Positions 26,001 through 37,189 of a stretch of DNA of 64,000 nt are shown here, piece after piece. How positions within the stretch are numbered: position 1 is the first letter of the stretch; each line of letters begins with the position of its first letter. Both the position numbers and the translations under genes were made by a program. Where the stretch lies: NCBI GenBank assembly GCA_013396655.1, contig WBMV01006632.1, forward strand, positions 815,806 to 879,805, in the 5' to 3' direction. The notes under the pieces were generated by a model. It saw only the letters and a program-made list of their open reading frames with translations, made no database searches and was not told where the DNA came from. The DNA is from Campylorhamphus procurvoides. Taxonomy: Eukaryota; Chordata; Aves; Passeriformes; Dendrocolaptidae.

Positions 26001-29000
26001 AAATTATATGATTTTTTTACTTTCTGAATGAATTCCTATTTTTACTGATCAGAGGATAGAAAAAGTTGGATGTGTTATTTTTCTTTTTGTGGGTTTTCAT
26101 GTTGAAAACTGTCTGAATAAACATCTCATGCCTTTACAAAAATGTTCTTTTTCAGATGGTCTCTCCCTGCTGTTCAAAAAGGTACACAGGAAACTGAAAA
26201 TCTATCAAAAACTCATTGAATCAAGAAATTATTCTAGTAATGAAAGTCATTGCTCAGAATTGTGTACTTTTGATATGTCTATAGCATTAAAGCTGCAAAA
26301 CAGGTCTTGCATTGGCAGAAGTATCACTTGGCCTTGCCCCTCTATATGGCTAATTCATCAGTCCAGAAGGCAACCAAAAATTTCACCAGTATAACATGAA
26401 AAAAAGTGAAAGTAGAGGGGGCCATGTATTTGAGAGGGTCAGACTGAGTGGGAGTGCTACCCTGACATGATGAGTGGCACCTGGCTGCATAGTGTCCCCT
26501 ACCCTATCAGAAGACGACAACCAGTTTTTCCCTGAGCTGCTCCAGTATCTGTCCTGAGCTGCCTCCAGCATGTAGGAAATGAAGAAGTCAATGAAATCTG
26601 CCTTTACATCTGCATTCACAGTTTTGCCATGAGGCCATTAAATCAAGGGAGAACAGATGTGCAAGCTCATTAATATCTGTTAGCCATAGCAGATGTCACA
26701 CACTTCATATGGGGCAATATATTCCCTTGCAGTTCTATCATATACAATAGAAAATATGCAGTGAACATCTATATTTTAAGGAGGCGAGCATCATGCTTTA
26801 TTTCTCAATACCACATGTCAGTAGTCTAAGGTATGAATTTAGCTAGTGTTTTTAAAGCTGGTTGTATACTGACAGTGTAGCAACTACATTCATTTGAATA
26901 GTAAGAATTCACAGCTGCATAATAGACAAACTCAAATCAAAGACAGGAAAAGACAAAATATCTATTACAGTTGATAATCTTCATATATTTTCTCAGTAAT
27001 CATCTAATCACTCACAATACAACTGTCTTCCTAAATCAAAGTTAAATTCATACTGATGCAATTATTTTGAAAAGTCACCAAAGATTTTTATTAATCAAGA
27101 ACCACGTTTCTCACTTAATACTTGAAAATACCTAAATGGAGTTTCAAAATAGCTTTGACTGTCCAGTTCAAGGGCTATTCTTGGCCAAACTTAAAGCAGG
27201 CAGCTCCAGTTATGTCAGAGACTGACCTAGTTAAATATTCAGATTATTAAAAATGTCAAAATGACAAAATTAAGCCCAAAGAAAGTACTTAAGCTTTGAA
27301 AATAGACAATTGAATAGCATTAAATCTAAATAGGTGAGTATAATAAATGCATATATTTTTTCGTGCTTACCTGACACTCACTGATTTTTGCATTTCTTCA
27401 GCCTAGCATAAAGTTATCAAAATGATAAATAAGGTGAAATGGAGCAGGAAATGCAGGTTTTAATGCAATTTCTTCTAATTGAAGTAGGTTTTCCCCAAGG
27501 GAGCATAGAGTCATTTAATCAGATTTTTCCTGACATTGCATTTTACAAGACTGGGGTTTTATGGAGGCTCATGTAATGAATAACAAATGTGCTGTTTTGT
27601 ACTTGTGTCTCCATGAAATGTAAAAAGTCTCACACTAGAGCTTATATAATTCAATTGTTTTCAGCTACATTAATATCTTACCTAAAAACATTTCAAAGGG
27701 TATTGTTTTATGCAAGATTTCTGTAGTGAAGGAACCTTTTCCCCCTTGTGCCTGTCTTGCAAGAGATTATTGCTTATGAGGCCAGAAATGAGGGTTTAAA
27801 GGGGTCCTGATAGTTTTGTAGGTATCAAGAGGTAAAAAATTCAGGTGAGTTCAAGTGAGGTTTTTTTAAAAGACTGATCCTAATATGTTTTTATGCTACT
27901 GGTTCATCCACCAGTGTATTTTTCTGGAAGCTAATTGCAACATTAAAGACCCAGTTGCACCATAGGTTCTTGTGCGATGGGTCGTGCCCACCATGCTGCA
28001 GGGCTGTGGGGTGGGGCAGGTGAGAGCTGGAGGTGGTGGTGGAGTGAGCTGGCTTCTTCACCTAGGGCTGAGGTCCAGCCAGCCCTACCTGTCTACAGAA
28101 CACTTCAGACACTTTACCTTCAGCCCCCTTCCAACTTTCTGATTATGTTCCTAAAATCCTGCAATAATCACTATTTGTGAATTAGCATTCTTTGAATTAG
28201 GATTTAAAAAAAAAAACAACAACAGAAAAAAAAAACAACCAAACCAACTCTCATCCATTTTCTGCCAAAAACATTGCAAGCTCCAGCTCTTCATGAGCAA
28301 GAATAGGTTTAACAGAGTAGAACTAAGTTTCTCAAGCTGTATTCCTCCTCACTCACTATGCCATCATCTCTCTGCTATTGCATCATGGGCTCTAGGTCAG
28401 ATAAAAGGCTCTGCCTGAGCTCAAAACTCCGCAGCCCAGCTCTTCCACTGAAATGGTCTGCTAAATCCCACTACTGAATGTGTGCCTTGTTCATTTGGTG
28501 GAGGGTTCAATCACCTCAACTGGCTTCATCTGCTTGCAATGTCTCTTGGCGGTAGCTGCATACCCCTCTTGCTACTGAGCCTCATCTTTCCACCAGCAGA
28601 GCTATTTCTGCTCCTTGATCCTTGCCCTGGCTCCTCCAGGGGACAGCACAGCCAGGCCTTGCCTCCTCCTGCCTTTCTGGCCTCTGTACCAATGCATCCC
28701 TCAGCATCTTTGGCTTCCAGCTCTGGCTGACTTTGCCTTTGGCCCCTGGCTCTGGTCCCTATGCTTGATGGTGCATAGGCTGGAAGAGGCTCGCTGACAA
28801 GCTGGGTAGCTCAAAGAGCAAACTTCTCTTGTGCTCTCAGCTTGCAGGGCCTGATGCTGCTGAAGATGGATTCAGAGCAGTTGTGTACTGCCATTTTACA
28901 AAGGATTTCTTTGTCTAATGTCTGGCATGTCCCTCTGATGCTCACAACAGTGTTTTGGCATTCTGACAGAGTCAGTGGTCAAAACAGATTGAGTCAGCCC

Positions 29001-30000
29001 TCTCTTTGTAACAAGCAGGATAGGATACAGGCATATACATTGACACAGAACGGGGGCAGCTATTGCTTTATAAAATGCTGACAAATAGCAGGCAGCAGTA
29101 TGCTGAGAAGGGATCACTCCATTCATATACTGTAATGTATTCCCATTAAATAGTTTTCAAATTATGCTCACTGTCTGTATTGGATTCTGTTGTAGAAAGG
29201 CAAAGGAACTGAAATTACTCCAGTTAGGAGCTTGATCTTTTTACCCTGAAATGCAGAATGGAGCACAGCTGGCAGAAACAAATACCAGAACACGTGTTGT
29301 AGTGCTGTTTTGCCAAGTCTAACACTCAGCGCTAGAGATGAGACCACAAGGTTGCCCTTTACCAGTTCGATATGCTTCAGTAGTTACTGATCTCACAGCA
29401 CAGTTGCTTTTGGTTGCAAGGCTTTCTCTGTTAAAAGCCAAACTGGACAGTGAAGGGAGGTGCATCCCACAGACCTGAGGCGGTTTAGCTCTTTGAGGGC
29501 ACTGTTGAGCCATGTTAGTATCTACTGCCTGTTGCAGCTCAGCCTGCCTCCCAATCTGCTCCTCCCAGTCCACATGTTTTTATAGACTGGGTGCTGTTCA
29601 AAATCTGAGGATTAAGTTGCTTTCCACATATGACAGGTCAACCAGAGGACACCAGCTTATATGAATCTTGATTTGTTTGATTTCCATATGTCTTAAGACT
29701 AAAAGCTTACTTTGGATATTCACTTAGTGAAGAAGTAAGGGAAATCCATGGCTGCAAAAATAATCCCGGAAAAGATAACGCCACTGTGCAGGGTAAGAGA
29801 TTTATTTGAAAGACGACAGAAATCATACAATTTGCCTCCTGTACAAATCTCTTCCCATCTTTATTGCAGTACCAGGATATCTTACAGTGCTATTTCTGAG
29901 AGCCATGAGGAGGGAGCTCGCTGAGTCCTGTCCTTCTGTCCTGAAAACCAATGGCAGCGGCAGCAGTGGCTGAGAAGCTGCTGCAATGTGGCTTTCAGGA
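20001..30000. other. Unique AT-rich non-coding DNA
   Basis: No recognisable gene or transposon. It includes an imperfect 19-bp tandem pair at 21494-21531 (aaatgtgttatcc / aaatgtattatcc), a 14-bp palindrome tatgtatatacata near 23590, and A-rich sequence at 28206-28246. There are modestly GC-richer patches near 27970-28100 and 28540-28790. A pair of reverse-strand AATAAA-like signals near 29800-29875 could belong to a decayed LTR, but the ends cannot be defined. Confidence 0.5.
28206..28246. repeat. A-rich tract with (AAC)n units
   Basis: Poly-A interrupted by caacaacag and caaccaaacc words. It is a degenerate A-rich simple repeat with no recognisable retroposon body beside it. Confidence 0.75.
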
Positions 30001-30616
30001 GCTGGCCCTGTTCTCGCTGTGCCTGAAAGAACTCAGGTGGGGGGAAGGTATCCTACCTTGCCAAATGCACGTAATCTGCCTTTGGGCATCACATTTAGTT
30101 CTTCATGTGTAACGTGGCAGCAGCAGCAGGCACTCAGAGCCTCATGAAACCCAGGCTTGTTCATCTGAACAGCTGCTACAGTATTTCTTTCTGCCTTACA
30201 GGTCCCTCACTTTTAACCTCTTCCAATACCTTATTACTGGGAACTCTTTCTGTAGGTCTCGTGGGCAAAGCTTCATCCCAATTATACTAATGATAAGGGG
30301 AAAGAAATAGAGATGGGGAGATGAACTGTGTTTTTAAACCACATGGATTATGTTACTGTAGACAAAGAAACAGTAACTGGATCTAATGAAAAGAGGACGA
30401 TATTCATTATAGATGAATCAGAAAAGAAAAGGCAGTGATGGAAGGTAAATAAGATTTGGGACTGCCTGAGTTTGCTTGTCTTGACTGTCACCTACACTGT
30501 TTTTGTTAGCTTCTGAGAAATCAGACAGGCAGCTGGTGATGCATGTGAAAACTATGTTGAGTTTTATTTCTCTGTTTTATGAAGGAAATCAGTGGGCACA
30601 GACATAAAATTGATAT

Positions 30617-30670
30617 ACAGTGCAAATATGTAATTTACAGTGTTAATATGTAATTTACAGTGTTTATATA
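30617..30670. repeat. 20-bp tandem repeat, about 2.7 copies
   Basis: Units start at 30617, 30637 and 30657, each beginning acagtg. The first two end atatgtaattt and differ at two positions. The third breaks off as acagtgtttatata. It is a short AT-rich minisatellite-like array. Confidence 0.85.
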
Positions 30671-33140
30671 AATTATTGCAGGATATCAGTTTGAACAAAG
30701 ACATTATCTTAGCAGTAGTCAGAGAATTATTCATACCACAAAATCACTGAGTTTCAGAAAAAAGAAGTCTCATCCAATTGCTGTGAATCAGTGCTTTTCA
30801 TATAGGATGATTCTGTTCTGTGCATCCCTCTGCTCTTCTAAGTTTTTACAGATTTCAGGGGCCTCAGAAGTGGCCACGAGGGTGGCTATCCCTCGTACCG
30901 GGGTGGGCAGTGGCTGCACTGATGGTCCCCAGCTCATGAGTACTGGGCCAGCCCCATCCAGAGCTACCACTGCGCCTCCAAACCTGAGAGCCATATGAAA
31001 CCCATAACCTGCAGCTCTACCACCAGCAGGATGGAAGTCTGCCACAGGGAGGGGACTAACACCACCAAACCTCCTAGCAGCCTCAGAAATACAGCAGCAG
31101 TTGTGTTGTGAGCTGAAGGCAAATGCCTTTCCCTCGGTAACTATAGTTAAATTTCTGGGGTGTTGGTTTTGACTGCCAAGAGATTCTGTGCTGGGTTTCT
31201 GACAGGTGTGAAGCCACAAAGTTCCACTGACCTGCATGGAACTTGGCTGGACTTGCGTCCTTTAAGTGGTCCCTTCCCCAACAGGAACATTGGGTTTAAT
31301 ACTTAATTCCAAGGCTGCTTTCTCTGTTGCTTGTCCTTCAAAGACTCTTTTTGAGTCACTGAGAAATTGAACCATAAGCAACAACTCTGAACTTTGCTTT
31401 AATACCTTATCAATTCAATAAAACTTCTGCACTTCCACAAAATAGCACTGTCAATTAGACTTTTGCATTACTGAGTTGGGACAATCTCTATTGCTTCTTA
31501 GGATGCCATTGTACAAGATGTAAGAGCCCATTTCTGCCACAATTCAACAGATAAATTATTTTGCCAATAACCAGAGATGGAGTTAATTCCATGCTAGGAC
31601 AGGATATAGCCCAGAACAGTCATTTGAACTTATGTTCCCCTGACCCAGTTGATGTTGTGCCTCTAGCATAAATTTGATTCTTTGTATAAAGATTTTAAAA
31701 CTATGGTACAAGGACTTGACCCTTGGTTTCCAGTGTCCCAAATGAATGCCTTGACTGTGCTGTTATAGAGTGTGTTTCTTGCAATAGCATCTGTTGGAGC
31801 CATTCCATGTTTAAATAATTGAGTAGTTACTAGGGCAAAGCAAGAGATACCAAGTCTGACATCTAGTAGTCAGGAATCCCAACTGAGCTGATAAAATAGA
31901 AGTCTCTCACAGAAACTGAGAGCTAAAGAAAGTTCATGTGGGTTATCTTTCAGTTCAGAGGAAGGTCCTAACTTCTTATGCTGAGATTTGAGCTTTCACT
32001 GAAAAGGTCTTGGTTTCAACCCAGATGGAATAGGAAAAATATAAAATCAGAAGTTTTAAAGAACTAGAAAATTATGTTTCACCGTGCTCTAGGAATAATT
32101 GTAATCACATTATAGGGACGGAAAGAATCCATAAGGCAGTGTTGCTTATGTTTTATTGGAAAGAAAGAATTGCTGCCACTTCAGTGTTTCACAAAGTCAC
32201 TGTTAGTTATCCACAAGGACCAAGTATCACATGCTCATCTAACCTGAACTGTCTGGTGGGGTATTGTCAGTAGGCAGGATGAGGCCAAAAGTTTGTGGAT
32301 TACAGTCATTTTCGTGTTTCAGGCTGGCCTTTTGGTGTACATGATACAGACAACTTAAGCAAATGGTGAGATCTAGTCCTTAAAACACTGTCTTAGCTAT
32401 GGTAATGCTCCTGAAATCTGCTTCAAATGAATGCTTTAGAACTCAGCTCTCATTCAGGTCCCCTCCTAGAAGATGCACAACAGGAGGAGATGCAGGCATT
32501 GTCAGCTCAGTGATAGAGTCTTCTTTAACAGAGCCAGTTCAATAAATGTATCAAAATATCATTCCTTTTCTTAACTTAGTGCTGTCTGCTAATAATTTCT
32601 CCATTAACTAGGAATGCAGAGCAATAGGAAATGTGCTGCTCTGCATGTTAACAAGATTTACAACTTCAGAAACTGTTTTCTAGTACTGTTTCAGAGGGTA
32701 TTGTCAGAATTTCCTCAGTTGCTCTGTTTACAGTTAAAGAGACAACCTTGAACTCACCATGGTTGGTAATTGACAGGATTTAGTCCCAGAACTAATCATG
32801 ACGGACAACTTTAAAATTAGTAGCTATGCAAAATGAACATAATAAGACCTCAGCTTGTCTGCAGAGCAGCAGTGATCGCCAGCACCTGTGAAAATGCCAA
32901 CTTCTTGAAACTCACATAGAGAAACAGCTAATCAAGCCAGGATTTGTTGTGCTACACACACAGAAGCATAGTCGTCGGAGACTAAATCACTAGTGAAGTA
33001 ACTGTGAAGTACAAGAGCTGAGAGGTGAAATGCTTGGAATGCAACAGGCAAGCATGAATTCAGATGTATTCCAAAACCTGAATGTACAACATCAAACAAA
33101 GGAAAGGTTTGGTGCTGGGGGGTTTAGAGTCAGCTTTTAC

Positions 33141-33190
33141 AAAAAAAAAAAAAAAAAAACAAAAAAAAACCAAAAAAAACAAAAAAACCT
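33141..33190. repeat. Poly-A / A-rich tract
   Basis: A run of 19 A followed by shorter A runs separated by single or double C. It leads directly into the duplicated segment around the N at 33219. Homopolymers of this kind are common places of read failure. Confidence 0.8.
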
Positions 33191-33256
33191 AGAAAAAAAC
33201 AAGGGGAAAAAAGCTTACNAAAAACCTAGAAACAGACAAGGGGATAAAAGCTTCAC
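33184..33256. repeat. Imperfect direct duplication around a single N; likely assembly fault
   Basis: Copy 1 (33184-33218) and copy 2 (33221-33256) both run aaaacctagaaa, then acaagggg, then aaagctt followed by a C. Copy 1 has extra A in place of G and T at several positions. They abut at an ambiguous base at 33219. The A-biased differences and the N suggest a low-quality read end joined to its own good version, not a biological duplication. Confidence 0.7.
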
Positions 33257-33404
33257 ATTTCTTGGAACTTGCTCTCAACCTGACTTGTTTTCAAAATAAT
33301 TATTTTTGTGTAAACCCTTAGATTTTAAAATAAATTAAAAGTGTTTTCCTGTTTTCAAAAACAATCAAAATTCAACCTGCAGAGAGCTTGCCATTTTCAG
33401 TGGG

Positions 33405-33428
33405 AAAAAAAGAAAAGAAAAAAAAAAA
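33405..33428. repeat. A-rich tract
   Basis: Poly-A broken by single G residues (aaaaaaagaaaagaaaa type). Simple sequence only. Confidence 0.7.
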
Positions 33429-36400
33429 CATAAATTTTAAGAAAGTTGAATTAAAATAGAAGTTATTTTAGTGATCATGGTATTTCTTATGCTGTTGGGG
33501 GGGGGCGGAATAAGGTATTAAAAAAAGCCTCTGTATCCATGTCCTCCATATGACCTCTAGTTCATCAGTACAGTCTGGTTGAAATTGCTGCTGTGGCCAA
33601 AAGCATCAACAAGTGTGAGGAAGGTAGCCAGAGCCTAGTTTCTGCTTGGGCCACAGAGGACATGTCAGGAGAGATGCTTGCATAGCTCTGGGCACTAACA
33701 GGCACCAGCTGGGTGGTCAGTGCTGGGAGGGTGTACTTTTCCAGCTTTTTGGAGCTACAGCTGAATTTTCAACTTCATTGCTACCAGCATCCTGGGAGGG
33801 ATGCTTCATCTAGGCATAAAGGCTTCGTCCAGACTAGGTGGTGTTACTACAGGCCTCTTACCCAGACTTTGAAACTGTCTATTACAATCGTCAGAAGCAG
33901 GAATAGTGGAAGTTGTATGTCTGGATCAATCATGTAAGCTAGATAGGATTTGACAACTTTGAGAAAGATTAAATTTAGATATATAAAGTTAAAACACAAG
34001 GCCACAACAAAACCAAGTAATTTTAAAATAATTTGCTTCTTCAGGTCTTCAGAAAATTTCCTATGGGGAAGGGTTATTCATCTGGTCCCAGTTATTTTAG
34101 ATATTTGCTGATCTTTTTTTAAAAAAATTGCATGCCGTGCTATTTAAACAGCAACCTTTAAGCTGTTTAAAGGAGGAGAGTGCAAAGCACTGGATTAATC
34201 TGCTTACAGCCCATATGGCCAGATGTTCCAAGGACTGTGGAGGAGCACGGGTCACAGTTAACCCTCACTCAAATGGCTTTCTCAGCAAGAGGGCTTTATT
34301 CCACTTGATGAATCAAACCGGATGGCATTTTTATCTTTGAAATTGATTTCAATATTCTACTGTCAGGAAGAAGAATCAAGATGCAGTATGCTTTTCACGG
34401 GCACAGCCTTGAGGTGGTGGGGAGTTGTCCAGTACATTATTGCACTACTGAAAGTCAGGAGTATCTAGGCAAAAATGCATACTGTAGTCAAAAGGTGAGG
34501 AAGAAAATAAATTTCTGCTTCTCTGTGGGAGAGCAGGGCATACAGAACTGAGTTTTCTAATCTAATAAAAAGTGGCAGAAGACTGATGACTGAGGAGGAA
34601 TGTTATTATAAATCAAAATGAGAGCCTTTACAAGCTGATAAATAGAGCATAATAAATAACATTTTTAAGCATCAGCTAATTTATGTTGTTCAGCCTTCAC
34701 CCCAGCCAATTCTTGTGACTTCCTTTTCTTCCTAACAGATTTGACCTGTTGTGTATTGTTTTACAAAATTACCTTCTTGTCAAGTGGGATCTTTCTGTAT
34801 CATATTATTTGTGATATTCTTCTCAGGCCTAGTCAAAATAGTGACTACAGTTTCTTTCAAAGTATAGAGCAAACTTGCTCTTTCTGTGGTCTTTTGTTTT
34901 TTTTATGTTGGTGATAGACACAGACTATAAAAACTACTATGTCATTGATTTAAAGATGGCATAACACTAATACTCCTGGTAAAGCCTTTTAAAAAGAGAA
35001 GAAAATCAATACAAAGTTGTAATTTCTCAACCAACTGGACTCCACAGAATCCAGCATAAAATAGTTCAATATTTGAGTTTGCTGTTGAAAAAATATGGCA
35101 ATTTTCAAGTCACCCAGAGGAAGAGAGATGACATTCTTGCTGCAGCCTTGGCTCTCTGCCCACATTAGTTGATACTGGCATTTTATGTGCAAAATTGCTT
35201 TTGTGGCTCAGATTTTTTGCGTTTGAAAAGAAACATTTCAAGTGTGGGGTAAAACCACTGTGTGTGTTGCTCATCATCACAAGATCCATCATAAATGTCT
35301 CTAGTGTATAGTTACAAAGTGAGGGTTATGAGGACTGCTCATACTTACTGTGGTGGCTAATTGGGTTCAAAAGGTTTATGAGTAAGCAATCAGCTGTGGC
35401 CAAAGAGATGGAGTGGAGGTGAAAGCACAGCTAGCAAACATTTTATTAATGCATTAGCAACCAATGAAGAGTTCATTCTCAGTCTCTTTTATGTAGCCAG
35501 TGTGGACACCCTACTGCTCATTTTAAGCTACTTGAGAAACTTTCAAAAATTTTAGAATCTTTGGATTTCTTTTTAGTGCTTGAATGGGCATTTGCAAATT
35601 GCTGGCAAAGTGGCACCAAAAAGTGGTGAAGTGGTGTCTAAGGATAAACAGGCTTGGCATGGAAGTGGTGAAAAATCACAGCAAAGGCAGCCTGTGATCA
35701 CGAGATAACAGGGCTATGTGAAAATACAAAAACAGCAACTTTTTGGAAATAAGAATCAGTAAAGCCAAGGCATTTGGCCTGGGAAGAATTTTAACCATTT
35801 AATACAGGACGGGAGTTTTGATAATAAGTCAAGACAAAGATGTTTGTAAACTTTCAGATAATTTAGCGGGAAAATATAATTAGGGTTAAATGTTTTCTCT
35901 GTTATTCTTCAGTATAATAGGAAATGTATATGCAAATGCCATGCAAAATTTCCATAGAAAAAGAATACGAATTGCCATGCAACTTTTAAGTACTACATCT
36001 ACCAGTAGAGTTAATTAGGATATTTGAGACAGAACAGTTTTCCATTGAAAAATATGGATTTAACAAAACAAAAAAGCCCTACCCAATATTACTTTTTAAC
36101 CTTGGAAAATTTTGGGAAAAAAATCTATTTTAGAATAAATGTATTATTTTATAAAAACTTTATGCAATAAATAACAATTAGAAATTAAAACAGTTTAGTT
36201 CTGTCTAAATAAACTATTTCAAATGATACTTCTGTATTTATCAGCATGCAGTTATGAAGTCACTATACGTCAGTCAAGGGTATTTATTAATTTGACCTTG
36301 CCATAGCTGAAACTGATAGATTTTTACAATTCACTTCATCAGCAAATGCTCTCTGGAAACATGGAATGCAAGTTATACAAACCATGCATTCAGGATGCAC

Positions 36401-36968
36401 ACAGCATTTTCAGCATAGAAGACCTAATGAATTGCCTTGAAATTGCAATAAAATGTCTCTGATTTCTAAAGGAAGCAGATAGACATGCATACCATCATAG
36501 CCAGTGTGTCACAATATGTGTAAAATTGAATGAACTAGTTACTGTCATAGTGAGGTGACTCATAATTTTACTTTTATTTTCCATATTTGTCTCTTATTAA
36601 CCAAATGTATATTTCTGTGTATATCTCCTCTTTTCCTTCTGAAAAAAACGTACTAAATGTTCATGATTAACTCTACAATAGCAAATTGAAGGTCAAGCAA
36701 AATGAACCATTTTGGGGTTTATACAGCTGCAACTGTGGTTTTAGCCCGGAATTAAATTGTAGCCTTTTATATGCACACACAGGACAAAATGCTTAAGAAA
36801 TTTTGGACTCTTTTGTAGCACTTTAACTTTACATTGTTACCAAAATATTCCTTCTCACTGGGTTTTGACATAAAACTTCTCTTTCATGTGAGGTCATTGT
36901 AACAGGATTTAAATCTCTTCTCTAATGGTGTTCCTGTAGGTGCAGGGAGTGAATACAGAGTGGTAAAC

Positions 36969-37011
36969 TGTACTGTACTTAAGTACAGTACACAGTGTAC
37001 TTAAGTACACT
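36969..37011. repeat. Two adjacent perfect palindromes sharing a core
   Basis: A 24-bp perfect palindrome at 36969-36992 has arms of 12 bases and no loop. It is followed by an 18-bp perfect palindrome at 36994-37011. Both are centred on the same 12-base core, GTACTTAAGTAC. Such sequence can extrude as cruciforms and could arise by duplication of one palindrome. No transposon ends or target-site duplications are visible around it. Confidence 0.9.
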
Positions 37012-37118
37012 TTTCATGATGTAAACAACATTTACTGGAACATTTCTGAGACTGTGCACCAAGTGAACTTAGTAATTAAAATCTCGTCATCTACACAATT
37101 TACAGTATTTTGCATTCT

Positions 37119-37189
37119 GTGGAACAATATTTTCTAGTTGTACTAAGTGGAACAGTATTTTCTAGTTGTACTTAGTTGTACTAAGTGAG
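37119..37189. repeat. 28-bp tandem repeat plus a short internal duplication
   Basis: Unit 1 (37119-37146) and unit 2 (37147-37174) both run gtggaaca-tattttctagttgtact and differ at two positions. The end of unit 2 is itself followed by a second gttgtact-a block (37175-37189). The repeat lies about 110 bp from the palindromes and shares the GTACT/GTACTTA words with them. Confidence 0.85.

Noticed and set aside
29770..30060. Possible decayed LTR with reverse-strand AATAAA signals
   Set aside because: No defined TG...CA ends and no flanking duplication could be found.
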